From Diaporthe sp. PMI_573 (taxonomy: Eukaryota > Ascomycota > Sordariomycetes > Diaporthales > Diaporthaceae), in assembly GCA_021399435.1 (NCBI GenBank), contig JAJTUP010000004.1, positions 372,001 through 436,000 on the forward strand: a DNA stretch of 64,000 nucleotides, read 5' to 3'. The position numbers and the translations under genes are program-made. Every line of letters begins with the position of its first letter. Within the stretch, counting starts at the first letter, position 1. This document shows positions 10,710 to 20,162 of this stretch, in pieces. The notes under the pieces are model-generated. The model saw nothing but the letters and a program-made list of their open reading frames with translations. It searched no databases and had not been told where the DNA came from.

Positions 10710-11408
10710 ATGCCTCAACTTACTTATCAGGTTGAGAACGCACCCGGTTGGATATACGGAAAGAACTCCAACGAGCTGGTATTCAAGGAGCCAAGCGCAA
10801 ACGCCGTGATCTATAGCACATCCACCGAGACCGGATGGGTAAAGAGCACAAAGAAGCACCTCTGGCGCGGAAAACCAAGCGAGAAGGATGGGGGCATCTG
10901 CATCGCCACGATCGACGAGCCGAGCCACGCAACGCTGGCCGTGCACCCCTCGCGGACGGCCGAGCCGACCGAGGAGACGGAGTCCGCGGCGGCGGACGAG
11001 AAGGCCAAGCTGAAGCTCAAGAGCACCTGGTTCGGCAGCAACAATCGCACCGTGACGTTCAGGGACGTCACGTACACGTGGACCGGGACGTCCAAGATCA
11101 CGGACAAGGACGGCAAGGTGGTTGCCAAGATGGCGAAGCCGTGGTTCTACCAGGGAAAACTCGGTGACCTCGAGATTGACGTAGAAGAGGGCGACGAGGG
11201 TCGCGAGGTGTTGGAGATGGTCCTTGCGACCTATGTGCAGCGCTGGTGGGAGCAGAAGGTTACGGCGGAGAAGGCCGCCGAGGAAGCAAAGGAGCAGAAG
11301 GCCAAGGAGAAGAGGGCGGCGCAGGTAGCGGCGAAATCGAAGAAGCAGCAGGATAAGAAGGAAGGGGATGACAAGGCAGAGGCGGAAACACAGGAGCCAG
11401 CATCTTGA
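10710..11408 (+). CDS. Uncharacterised protein with a charged Lys/Glu/Ala-rich C-terminal helix
   Basis: Uninterrupted frame of 232 residues. The start at 10710 is chosen over an upstream in-frame ATG at 10689 because it sits in the better context CACCATGC. Residues 1-150 look globular, beginning PQLTYQVENAPGW and with several Trp-centred strands (WFGSNNRTVTF, YTWTGTSKI). The layout recalls small beta-barrel fungal proteins of unknown function. From about residue 175 to the end, the sequence is rich in Lys, Ala and Glu (AEKAAEEAKEQKAKEKR) and should form a long helix or coiled coil. No signal peptide or membrane segment is visible, so it is probably cytosolic. Codon bias is strong and GC-rich at third positions, supporting a real gene. 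I do not recognise the family. Confidence 0.75.
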   Translation: MPQLTYQVENAPGWIYGKNSNELVFKEPSANAVIYSTSTETGWVKSTKKHLWRGKPSEKDGGICIATIDEPSHATLAVHPSRTAEPTEETESAAADEKAKLKLKSTWFGSNNRTVTFRDVTYTWTGTSKITDKDGKVVAKMAKPWFYQGKLGDLEIDVEEGDEGREVLEMVLATYVQRWWEQKVTAEKAAEEAKEQKAKEKRAAQVAAKSKKQQDKKEGDDKAEAETQEPAS

Positions 11409-12348
11409 GCGATGTGCCTCACACGCAAGCAGTTGAATCACGGTATTTCGATAAGGAAGCTGACAAGCCGTCTTATGACATATTCAGTAACTAATATTAT
11501 TTTGGGATATGTTTCATAGTACAGATAGTATAAGTCATCGTTGAGGTCTGCCTGAATCGACAATTATAACATTTAATATTCTTCACCCATATGCAAATAT
11601 AACACGGTACGTCATCTCAGTCAACTCAAAACTAGTTGAGGTAGGGTCGTTGGAGTGGTTCCCGTCATCTCCACCAAGAGCAATTAGCTTAGAAAACAGA
11701 GGACGAGCGAAAAAACGAAAATTGTACATGTATTTCACGGCGATGGACCAGTCCCAGATTGTAAGCGAGTTCCACCAGACTCGGAGCTGCCGGCAGCGGG
11801 AGCACATTTATTACGCAGTTTTGAGAATCTATGTTTAAAACTACACCGTCCCTCCGTGCTGCTTCCTGATCTCTGGAACGGACAGCGGATAAGATTGATC
11901 ATAGCCCAGGGCTCTGCTCCCTTCACGATGGCCGTCTCAGACAGTGTGCAGAAATGGGAACCCATATGGCATTCACAGTTCAAATTGGAAATGAAAAGGT
12001 GGTATCAAGCTCGATTAATTTGACATAAGTCTGATGAAACAGTTAGAAGAAAAACAATGTGCACAAGTAAAAACGCTTTTCTCAAGCAATAACCAGCTCA
12101 AGAAGCGCCTGTTAACTCCAGTTCAACCCAACCCGTATTGCAGAATGCATGAAGCCAAACCCATCCACTCATAAACTCGTATGTGCGCGCGATCTGTGTG
12201 CACAATATGCAAACTCACCGCTCGAGAAATCCACAATCCACAGTCAGGCCAGTGGTGTGTCCCAGCCCGGTTAGGTCTCTACAGCATGTCCATCACAACC
12301 GAGTGTACATCGATGGATCTACCCCGCAACCTTAACATCCTGACCGCA
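11409..12348. other. Intergenic region between convergent genes
   Basis: This holds the 3' flanks of the lysine-rich protein gene and the GTPase gene. Only short, domain-free frames are present; I see no repeat or RNA gene. Confidence 0.45.
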
Positions 12349-14336
12349 TTACGGGTCTGCCGAGCCAGAGGCTGATGAAGCGGGAGCCTGCGTGGCCTTT
12401 CCGTTTCCATTGCCCTGCCCGCTACCCTCGGTCTTGGGGAAATAGCTTCTGTCGTACCCGACGGCCTTGACAATTCCGAGTCCTTTCGTCCTTCCCTCGC
12501 GGAACAGGAGTCGATCGCCGGGGGCGAGGTACTCTGGCCTCTGGACGAATTTGAAGGCCACCGTCGCCCGGTCACCTGTGCGGATGAACGGCCTGTCGAC
12601 GTCGATGATGGAGCATGTCTGGCTGACGGGGCCCACGTGCAGCATGGCCTGGTATTTCTTCTTGATGGTTGTGGCGTGGCTGAGGATCAGCACCTCGGCG
12701 ACGAACTCGTTGTACACCCTTGGCGTCGGTGCACCGTCGGCTGGTTTCGGGAGAACGACCATGCCCTTGCGGACGTCTTTCCGCTTGATTTTCTTCAGGG
12801 CGAACGAAGCGCTCTGGCCGGCGCTCGCGGCTGGCACGGGGATCCTCTTGCGCTCGATGGAGCGGATAGAGCTTTGGGTGAACTGGCCCAGGCTGTCGGG
12901 CCCGATGACGACGCTGTCGCCGGCATGGACGACACCAGACTTGATGATACCCGAGACGACGGTTCCGACAAAAGGCACGGAGAAAGTGTCATTGACATGG
13001 AATTCAAAAGGTGCATCAGCGTCGTATCTTTAGCGAGCGTTAGCAAAATCAAACTCTCAACGGGTCGGACTTCGAGGCAGGCTCACCTTCCATGGTGCGG
13101 CAGGATGTTCAAGAATGTTCGGACTAGGTCAAGATTCTGGCCAGTGACGTTGGACACCTGAAATATTGGAGTGATACGCTGAGACACAAACTGCGTCGCG
13201 GTATTAATGCATTCGTCGCGGTCGTTGATGAATATTGGGATCTTTCTCGCGCCGGGAGACTTGAGGATCTTCGTGATCTGGGTCAAGGTCTGCTCGAGGA
13301 TGTGGGGCGGGCAAATGTCGATCTTGGTGACGACGACCATGACGGGCACGTTCAACGCCAACGCAATGCCGAGGTGCTCTTTGCTCATCCCTATCAGGCC
13401 ATTGTTGGCGGCGACCATGAGCAGGCAGTAGTTGGGGCTGCTAGACAGCAAGCCAAAGACGGTGGTCCGGAGGTATCGCTCGTGACCGGCAAGATCGGTG
13501 AAGGTGATGACCTTGGCGCTGCGCTTCCCGATCTCCTCCCACGACAGCTTACGACCCGGAGTATCGCTGGTAATGACATTGCCGTGGGTGTCGAAGCCCA
13601 TAATCTCCATGCCCACGGAGCTGGTCCGGCCGGTCTCGATCTCGTGCTTATGCCGGAACAGGTTGACTCGGGCCTTTCCTCGTCCGTCGTCAAGGTCGCC
13701 CTTGACCAAGACCCCCAGCATGGAGCTCTTCCCAGCATCGACATTGCCTACTACTGCTATCCTCGTCTCGATGACTTTCTCGACAGTGGCGGGGGTTTGG
13801 CGGATGAGTACTTTGGCGTTGCAGTCCTTGCCCTTGTCATTGGGGGCGGCCTGGCTCTCGGCATCGCCACCGACGTTCTTTGTCAGTAGTAATTGGCAGT
13901 CCGCCTTGATCTTGGTGGCTGCTTCCCGTAGCCGACCCCATGCCTTGTCCCAGGCTAGTTTGTCAAGGTGCATCGACTCGCCATTGTGCTCGAAGCCGAT
14001 GTCGAACAGCGTCTCTCCATGGCCCTCCTCCACCCGCGACGTCAACAATTCGACCAGCTTTTGTAATGACTCGTCGTCGGTTCCGAGAAGCAGCTCACGA
14101 AGAGGGGCCAGAGGAGCCTGGTCGGAGAGGTCGAGTGCGTCGAGAATGTCGTCGAGCTCGGCCTCGTGGTCGTCCTGGGCGAGAGCTGGTGCTGGTGCTG
14201 CGGCGCCTGTTGCTGATGGTCTGGCACTTGGGAACCTGATTGCTTGCTGCTTTTCGACGTAATCGGCGAAGTCGCTCAAGGCAGCCTCGCCTTTCCGCCG
14301 CTCCTGCGGTAGTTTTGTTGCTTTTGTAGTCGCCAT
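12349..14336 (-). CDS. GTPBP1/2-like translational GTPase
   Basis: Two exons, 14336-13087 and 13027-12349, joined across a 59-nt intron give 642 residues. The start is the first ATG; the frame extends five codons upstream only through a GTG. The G1 motif GNVDAGKS starts at G197, G3 appears as DLAGHE, and G4 is TKID at about 337. The C-terminal exon carries the EF-Tu-like domain II/III region (VPFVGTVVSG, then RPFIRTGDRA). This is the architecture of GTPBP1/GTPBP2, cytosolic GTPases related to EF1A/Hbs1/eRF3 and linked to mRNA surveillance and ribosome rescue in animals. The fungal role is inferred from the family. The first 180 residues are a family-typical low-conservation region, and the tail after about residue 610 is Gly/Ser/Ala-rich and probably disordered. 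Confidence 0.92.
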
Positions 14337-15324
14337 CGTGTCTCGAGGCACTGGTTGTGGCAGCTGGTCAGTCCATGTCTTCCACCATTACTTCATGGGG
14401 CTCTCAGCCAATATAACAAGAAGTGACATGTTGACATGTAGCTTCAGCCTCAACCCGCTGGTGTGTTGAGGCGAACCATTGCGCAACCGCGCGTGGTGGT
14501 GGGGCGTACCTTTGGATTAGATGTGGCGATGTATTCGGGTGATCATTGATGCTGTGCTGTTGCTACCAGGGATGGGGATTCGAGAACAATCCCAGTGATG
14601 GAGATCTGGTAAAGGCCAGTATTTATGTGTGTAAAGTGATGACTGTTCTCTCGTGTCTGACGATTCGGTCGGCCTGTTGTGGTCGGCCTGCTCGCCGAAT
14701 GAGCAATACCATTGACAGGCGAGGTGTTGGCGTTGGAGTAGGCTTAGAATGGGGCGGAACTTGAGCGCCTGGCCTGTGACGACGTCGAGTCATAGATGGG
14801 CCAGAGAGACGGTGCCGCGCATTTGAGAACCGAGCCACTGCTCCCCACCCCCCAGCTACCTTGCTGTTCCCCGCTATGCTCTTATCGATAAGGGCCCACC
14901 TCAACCAGCCCCACCACAGCTGCAGGTGGGCCACTTCGTACGTCTAGGCTTCTCTAAAGCTTCATTCATTCATGGGCTAATTACAGGAACGAATAGCAGC
15001 AGTGACTCGCCATGCACGCAACCAGAGATATCGGTCCTTCCATTCCTCTCTCTTTTCTTGGTTAATTATGAGGTTTGATTTGACATACTACAATTCTGAG
15101 CTGGACTTGAGATCATCGCCTCTAATATTTCCCTCTTGTCATATTGATGTTTTGAGAAAGACAAGTTTTTTCCTGGGATTACACTTCAATGTTAATAGAG
15201 AAAATACTCGAATTCACTGTAGACTTCATATATAAAGGGAGAATCACTCTATTCGGTTGACCAATGCTAACAATTTGTCCTGTACACTCCAACTAGACGA
15301 AACCTTACCTAGGTACTCCGTACT
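14337..15324. other. Intergenic: GTPase promoter and 3' flank of the F-box/ankyrin gene
   Basis: No supported gene. A GTACTCCGTAC-type palindrome at about 15313-15323 is a sequence often seen in filamentous fungal intergenic DNA. A second related copy lies near 24141-24157. Confidence 0.4.
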
Positions 15325-17223
15325 TCACTCAGCCTCAGTCTCGTTGGCATCGATGCCATCCAAGAGGAATGCCCAATGGCTCTGGTCGCCATCCTCAGAT
15401 GTCCATTCCTCTCTGTTGAGGCACAGTGTCTTCCACTTCCCCATTTCTGCATCATTCGGCGTGATCCCTGTGGACAGGAGCAGCCTCCCAACCGCTTCTG
15501 TCCCCCAGGGACCAAATCGTTTGGGTCGATATCCACCAAGTTCATGAAAATTCACCAGGCGAGTGAATGCACCAGAGAATGTGTCAACGAGATTTACTCC
15601 GTTCGCCGTGCTGTTGTCAGCATCAGACCGGGACTGGCTCGCTGTTTCGATCATTGCCTTCACAACTCGGCCCCAGCCCTTTCGATTCTCCAGCGCCCGC
15701 GCCGTCTCACTCTCATTCAAGGGATACATGTCTGAGAGTATGCCAACAGTCTGCACAACCGAATCCCAGAATGGTTCTAAGTCTATTCCCATCGGTATTG
15801 GCTGGGTCCAGCTGGCACCCATGCGGATGAAAAGCTCAGCTGCGGCCAAAAGATCCAAGACTTCGGGCATGTAGTGGTCATGCTCGATCGCGCGCTCCAG
15901 AGCGATTTGCAGTGCTGTCATTCCGCTGTCGTAATATCCGTCATCCTCAACTGCGCCAGCTCGAGAGTCTAGATTCTCGCCCTTTGCAACAAGATACTCG
16001 ATCATGCCTCTGACACGTCCATCTTGAGTGCCCTTGTCTCCGGGTCTCGATCTAATAAACGGCACCCCTTGAATAAGCGGGCGGGCCCGCCAGCGCCGAT
16101 GGAAAAGACTTGGGTCGTGTTCCAGGAGCACCTTGACAGCGGACACATTACCCTGGGCCACTGCATAGTTGATAAGAGGAACTAAACCTTTCTGAACATC
16201 CAATCCACCCCCGAGAAGAATTTCCAGCATTTCACTCTTTTCGTACCGGATCGCAACATGGCCAGCTGTCTGACAGCCCGGGGCCTCGAACAAGGGTTCG
16301 AAGCGGGGATTGAAGGAGAACCACTGGCAGACGCAGGGCAGTGGCCTGTTAACACTCCACACTAAGCCCATGCCCCCATGACTGCTTCCGCACTCCTTGT
16401 GTGCCTTGAAGGCCATTACTGGCTCCCAGCCGTGGGCTAGGGAACGGTCTTGGCATACGCTCTGGCCCTGCAAGAGATTTACGTTGCAGCCTGCTTCGAT
16501 CAGAGCCTTGCATACCTCGACATTTCCGTATGCAGCGGCAAAGAACACAGGCGGTGGAAGGTCCGCGGGAATCAGCTCCCCATCGTTCATTGTGCTGTCG
16601 CGATAAAGGCGCTCCATAAGGCCCACACCGTCGATATACGATGGCTGGTGGGCCAGGGCCGAGCGGATAGCCTTGAGGGCGACCGGCAATGCCGAGGGGC
16701 CTTGTATGCAAGCCCAATGGAGAGCAGTTAGTCTGCGATCAGTAAAGAGCAAGTCATCCGGCATTGGAGACTCGAACGTCCGACTGTCAGGCCTGATCCG
16801 CTCTCCACACTCGTCACACTGCTCAGTGGGTTTACCATGTTGGCATCCTTTACCACTTGCTTGAAGGGTTTGCTCAGATTCCTCAGGGCTCGTTGTGATA
16901 ATCTCCTCAGTTTCAGCATCACCAAAGCTGCCTTTGAGATACTTTGCGAAGTGCTGTTGCAAGGAATCAGAGGACCTGCCTCCATATCTTTCCGAAAGTC
17001 TCGATTCAAACGTGACCTCGCAATCGAAGAGAGCCGGGCTCAGGTACTCCCATGTCTCCTTACTTGATAGTGCGAGGTTGAAGACTGATTTGGGCTGTGG
17101 AAGTGCGCGGGCGATCAAGTACAAGATCTCGACTGGCAGGTATGGCACCCGAGCAGGGTCGCAAGGTTCGACTTTGAGCCTTGGATCATACCTTGCCGGT
17201 ATGTAGTTCTGGGTGACAGGCAT
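15325..17223 (-). CDS. F-box and ankyrin-repeat protein
   Basis: Single-exon gene of 632 residues. Residues about 26-65 form an F-box (VPYLPVEILYLIARAL, then LALSSKETWEYL), which in SCF ubiquitin ligases binds Skp1. Residues about 125-140 hold a small Cys/His cluster (CQHGKPTEQCDEC) that could bind zinc. Ankyrin-like repeats follow: LTALHWACIQG, FFAAAYGNVEVCKALIEAG, TAGHVAIRYEKSEMLEILL and NYAVAQGNVSAVKVLLEH. The expected role is a substrate-recruiting SCF subunit; the target is unknown. A decayed copy of the ankyrin part lies at about 53.9-55.0 kb in the same window, so this family is duplicated locally. No signal peptide or transmembrane segment is seen. Confidence 0.85.
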   Translation of the reverse strand: MPVTQNYIPARYDPRLKVEPCDPARVPYLPVEILYLIARALPQPKSVFNLALSSKETWEYLSPALFDCEVTFESRLSERYGGRSSDSLQQHFAKYLKGSFGDAETEEIITTSPEESEQTLQASGKGCQHGKPTEQCDECGERIRPDSRTFESPMPDDLLFTDRRLTALHWACIQGPSALPVALKAIRSALAHQPSYIDGVGLMERLYRDSTMNDGELIPADLPPPVFFAAAYGNVEVCKALIEAGCNVNLLQGQSVCQDRSLAHGWEPVMAFKAHKECGSSHGGMGLVWSVNRPLPCVCQWFSFNPRFEPLFEAPGCQTAGHVAIRYEKSEMLEILLGGGLDVQKGLVPLINYAVAQGNVSAVKVLLEHDPSLFHRRWRARPLIQGVPFIRSRPGDKGTQDGRVRGMIEYLVAKGENLDSRAGAVEDDGYYDSGMTALQIALERAIEHDHYMPEVLDLLAAAELFIRMGASWTQPIPMGIDLEPFWDSVVQTVGILSDMYPLNESETARALENRKGWGRVVKAMIETASQSRSDADNSTANGVNLVDTFSGAFTRLVNFHELGGYRPKRFGPWGTEAVGRLLLSTGITPNDAEMGKWKTLCLNREEWTSEDGDQSHWAFLLDGIDANETEAE

Positions 17224-18180
17224 GCTAGCTTTGTTATGATATATCTTGCCTAATTGTTTATGTTGCTGTTATATGTTTCTTGGTATGGGTCAACTCGAAA
17301 CTTTGTTGATTTACTTTTCTCATCTCAAATGGCAATCACGCACTGCGAGAAGACCATCTTATACCCATTCGAGCCAGCACTTCCAGGCTCATTCTGTCTT
17401 CCTGTGTCCCGTAGAGACGGCAACAAAGAATCGGGCCTATTAGATTCCTATCAAACCTTTACCGCGCCAATACAAAGGCAGAATACAATGCCCAGTCCCC
17501 TCAGTCGCCATTCAATACACAATTTTGGATGCCTTCAATGAGGATTACAATTGAGTTGCTCTTTGTTTCAATTCCCTCGCCATTCATTCGCTCCCCATGC
17601 CTCCCTTCCAACAAAGCCAGATTCAATATGTCGTATATTTGATCATGTGACTTGACTATTCTATTTCAAACCTCTTTGATTGTCTCTAATCAGCTTTACT
17701 CGGGTGTCCGCGCACTCTTCGGCAACAGAGCCCGCGTGGAGAATTCGTGATAGAACAATTCATAGCGCTCACTGCCCAAAACAATTAACAAACTCCTAGG
17801 GGATGAGTAATAACCCTTTAATTATACAAAGACTCAGAGTGTTGACTGCTTGTAAAATCGCAGTATAAGAGGCGATTTCATAAGAATACTTCTTCCGGTG
17901 GGACTGTTTGGGCATTTTCGTCAAGGCTCACTCAGAATGACGGTGGATCACTCATCAAAGGGCGTGCAAGAGTGTTCTTTCATGTGGATTCAAATTCAAA
18001 ACCACGACTTTCTGGGAGAGTCTCCGGCGTTGGAGCAACTTTTGGCACCCCGGCGCACGGTTAAATTGTTTGTAGAATGGTGATGTACACATTATGCATA
18101 GGTATATAAGTTACAGTGAGATCCTTCCCGAACTCTTCTTGACCATGTGCGAGGAAACTCGTAATACTGTGGCCCGGTTC
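17224..18180. other. Intergenic: promoter of the F-box/ankyrin gene and 3' flank of the FAD monooxygenase
   Basis: Short frames only. A T/C-rich region near 17560-17640 fits a leader on neither strand convincingly. No RNA or repeat recognised. Confidence 0.4.
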
Positions 18181-19488
18181 CTAATCTCGTAGCATTCCCT
18201 CGTACTGAGGAAGTTCCCACCCCTTCACTGTGTCACGGACGCTCAACATCCCAACACCCAGTCTGAAGAACGAGGCCACACTCAAAGCCCAATTTATGAC
18301 GGCCACACTGAAAGCTGAACCCATCATGTCCCACTGGCGTACGGAGCTTTCCACTATACCTTTTTGTAAGTCGTCCATGAATGGCCGAAACTTTGCCTCG
18401 TAAGCCGCGAGAGCGGGCGAAATGGAATCCGTTTCCCCATGGCTTTGACAATGTCTGCCGATCTCGCCAGCCAGAATATAAGCACCAACCACGGCACTTG
18501 TAGTCCCCATTCCAGTGAAGACTGTCGGGCAGTACGCAGCGTCGCCAACCAGCGTGACACGGCCTCGAGACCATGACTCCAGCCTGACTTGGCCCAGCCG
18601 CTCGCAGTAGAAGTCATCAGCGGCCCTCATGGCTTTCACCAGCTCCTCAGTCTGCCACCCCGCCCCTTGGAAAATCTCTGCGAATGCCCGCTTTTCTTCC
18701 TCGACGTCCCCTCGCCGAGCGTTCTTCAGTCTCTCGGAATCGGTCTTGCACGAAAGCATCACCTGCATCTCTTGCGGGCTGTGCCGTCTTGTCATCATGC
18801 CCCGCTTTCCCGGAGCAATGTAAGAGGTCGCGATGTACTTCTCGCCTTCTTGAATCGGTCGACGCATGGTGAAATACGCGAAGAACAGACCTTTGACCGG
18901 GTATAGTCCGTCGGCGTGCGGGACTCCGCCGCCTGCGCTTGCAGCTTCGAGTCCGAGCATCATCCTCCGCGTGCGTGACCACTGACCATCAGCACCGACT
19001 ACGAGGTCATATCGGTCTGTCTCCCCGTTCTCGAAGCGAACATCCACTGAGTTCTCGTCCTGCTTGAAGCTCTCGATTGATGTGCCGAACTTGTACTTGG
19101 CCCCGTCGTTGCCAGCCGGCTTTGTGGCCGCATCATGGAAGAGACGACACAGGTCACCCCTCATAATCTCGAACTCGCTGGTGATGCTGTTCTTAATTTT
19201 GCCATCGGGTCCGGACGCTGGAAAGTAGGCGCGCTGTCTGCCCTTGGAATCAACAACCTGCATTCCTTGCTCAGGCGCAGATTTCTCACGAAAGGCCTGC
19301 TCGAGGCCCATGCGCCTCAACACCTCAATCCCTGGGCCACGTAGATCGAGCTGAAGCCCCGAGGCTCGCAGGATGGGGAAGCGCTCAACGACTGTGACGT
19401 CGTGACCCAGCCTGGTGAGCCAGAATGCGAGGGCATTTCCGGCAATGCCTGCGCCGCTGATGAGAATTCTCAAGTTTGACCTTGCCAT
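18181..19488 (-). CDS. FAD-dependent monooxygenase (TetX/PHBH-like group A)
   Basis: Intronless frame of 435 residues, starting at an ATG in context AAAATGGC. An in-frame ATG 40 codons upstream (19608) would add a hydrophobic leader, which is less likely because the FAD domain starts directly after the chosen Met. Visible motifs: GAGIAG dinucleotide fold at residues 12-17, VVER at the end of the second strand, VVGADGQWSRTR (the DG motif) and LVGDAAYCPTVFTGMG (the GD motif). These define class A flavin monooxygenases that use NAD(P)H and O2 to hydroxylate small aromatics or antibiotics. The substrate is unknown. A C-terminal hydrophobic stretch around residues 395-415 may be a membrane anchor. 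It diverges from a Zn2Cys6 regulator 675 bp away and is probably its target. Confidence 0.88.
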   Translation of the reverse strand: MARSNLRILISGAGIAGNALAFWLTRLGHDVTVVERFPILRASGLQLDLRGPGIEVLRRMGLEQAFREKSAPEQGMQVVDSKGRQRAYFPASGPDGKIKNSITSEFEIMRGDLCRLFHDAATKPAGNDGAKYKFGTSIESFKQDENSVDVRFENGETDRYDLVVGADGQWSRTRRMMLGLEAASAGGGVPHADGLYPVKGLFFAYFTMRRPIQEGEKYIATSYIAPGKRGMMTRRHSPQEMQVMLSCKTDSERLKNARRGDVEEEKRAFAEIFQGAGWQTEELVKAMRAADDFYCERLGQVRLESWSRGRVTLVGDAAYCPTVFTGMGTTSAVVGAYILAGEIGRHCQSHGETDSISPALAAYEAKFRPFMDDLQKGIVESSVRQWDMMGSAFSVAVINWALSVASFFRLGVGMLSVRDTVKGWELPQYEGMLRD

Positions 19489-20162
19489 TTTGGAACTAGA
19501 AGTTTTGTCCACGTCTTTTTCGATGTTGGGGATTTGTGTTCGGTTGCAATTCAACCTGCTGGCAAAAATAGCAGACAGTGGTAAGAGAAATATCAATGAC
19601 CGGCGCATCTATAGATATCATATCAACGGAAGGAGAGTTCGAGCCAGTTCGGACTTGCATGCTTCCAAGATGAGCACGCTTGATTTATATAGACATCGCA
19701 GTTTCCATTGCATGTTTCGGCCGAAAGGAAGATGCTGCTTCAGTCGCAGGCTCAATCACCGGAATTTGTGGTACATGTTACTTTGAGATTGTCAGATTCA
19801 CACGAATCCCTTGAGTCTGAAGGCACTCGGGGATAAGCACTGGGTTTGCAAACCTCTCGGCCGAAAGGCCAGCCCGGGCGGGCTTAAGTCAGCACTAAGA
19901 CGGCTTAAGGCAGGCCGCGTCTCGGAAAATCCATTGAAAGACCGATATCCGCGCTTCTTCGGCCGGTCAACTTCGCGAGGCATACACACGACATACTTCG
20001 AGAGTTGCTTACAGGACCCGGCCTGGTGGCTGCTCTGATCTCGGTCACATCCAGATGTCCATCGTTCTGATTGTTCTCTCCAGACATACGATACGCGTCG
20101 TTACGGCCGAGAGAAAGAAAAAGGACACCCTCAATATTGATTTTCCGCGAACCGTCCCGCAA
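19489..20162. promoter_or_regulatory. Shared promoter of monooxygenase and Zn2Cys6 gene with four CGGCCG palindromes
   Basis: The 674-bp divergent intergenic region holds CGGCCG at 19718-19723, 19858-19863, 19960-19965 and 20104-20109. Flanks are similar: TTTCGGCCGAAA, TCTCGGCCGAAA, CTTCGGCCGGTC and TTACGGCCGAGA. Zn2Cys6 dimers bind paired CGG/CCG triplets, so these are candidate operator sites for the adjacent factor. The rest of the region shows no gene. Confidence 0.55.

Noticed and set aside
18181..19608. N-terminal extension of the first monooxygenase from the ATG at 19608
   Set aside because: It would add a signal-like leader before a cytosolic-type FAD fold; the ATG at 19488 sits directly before the nucleotide-binding strand.
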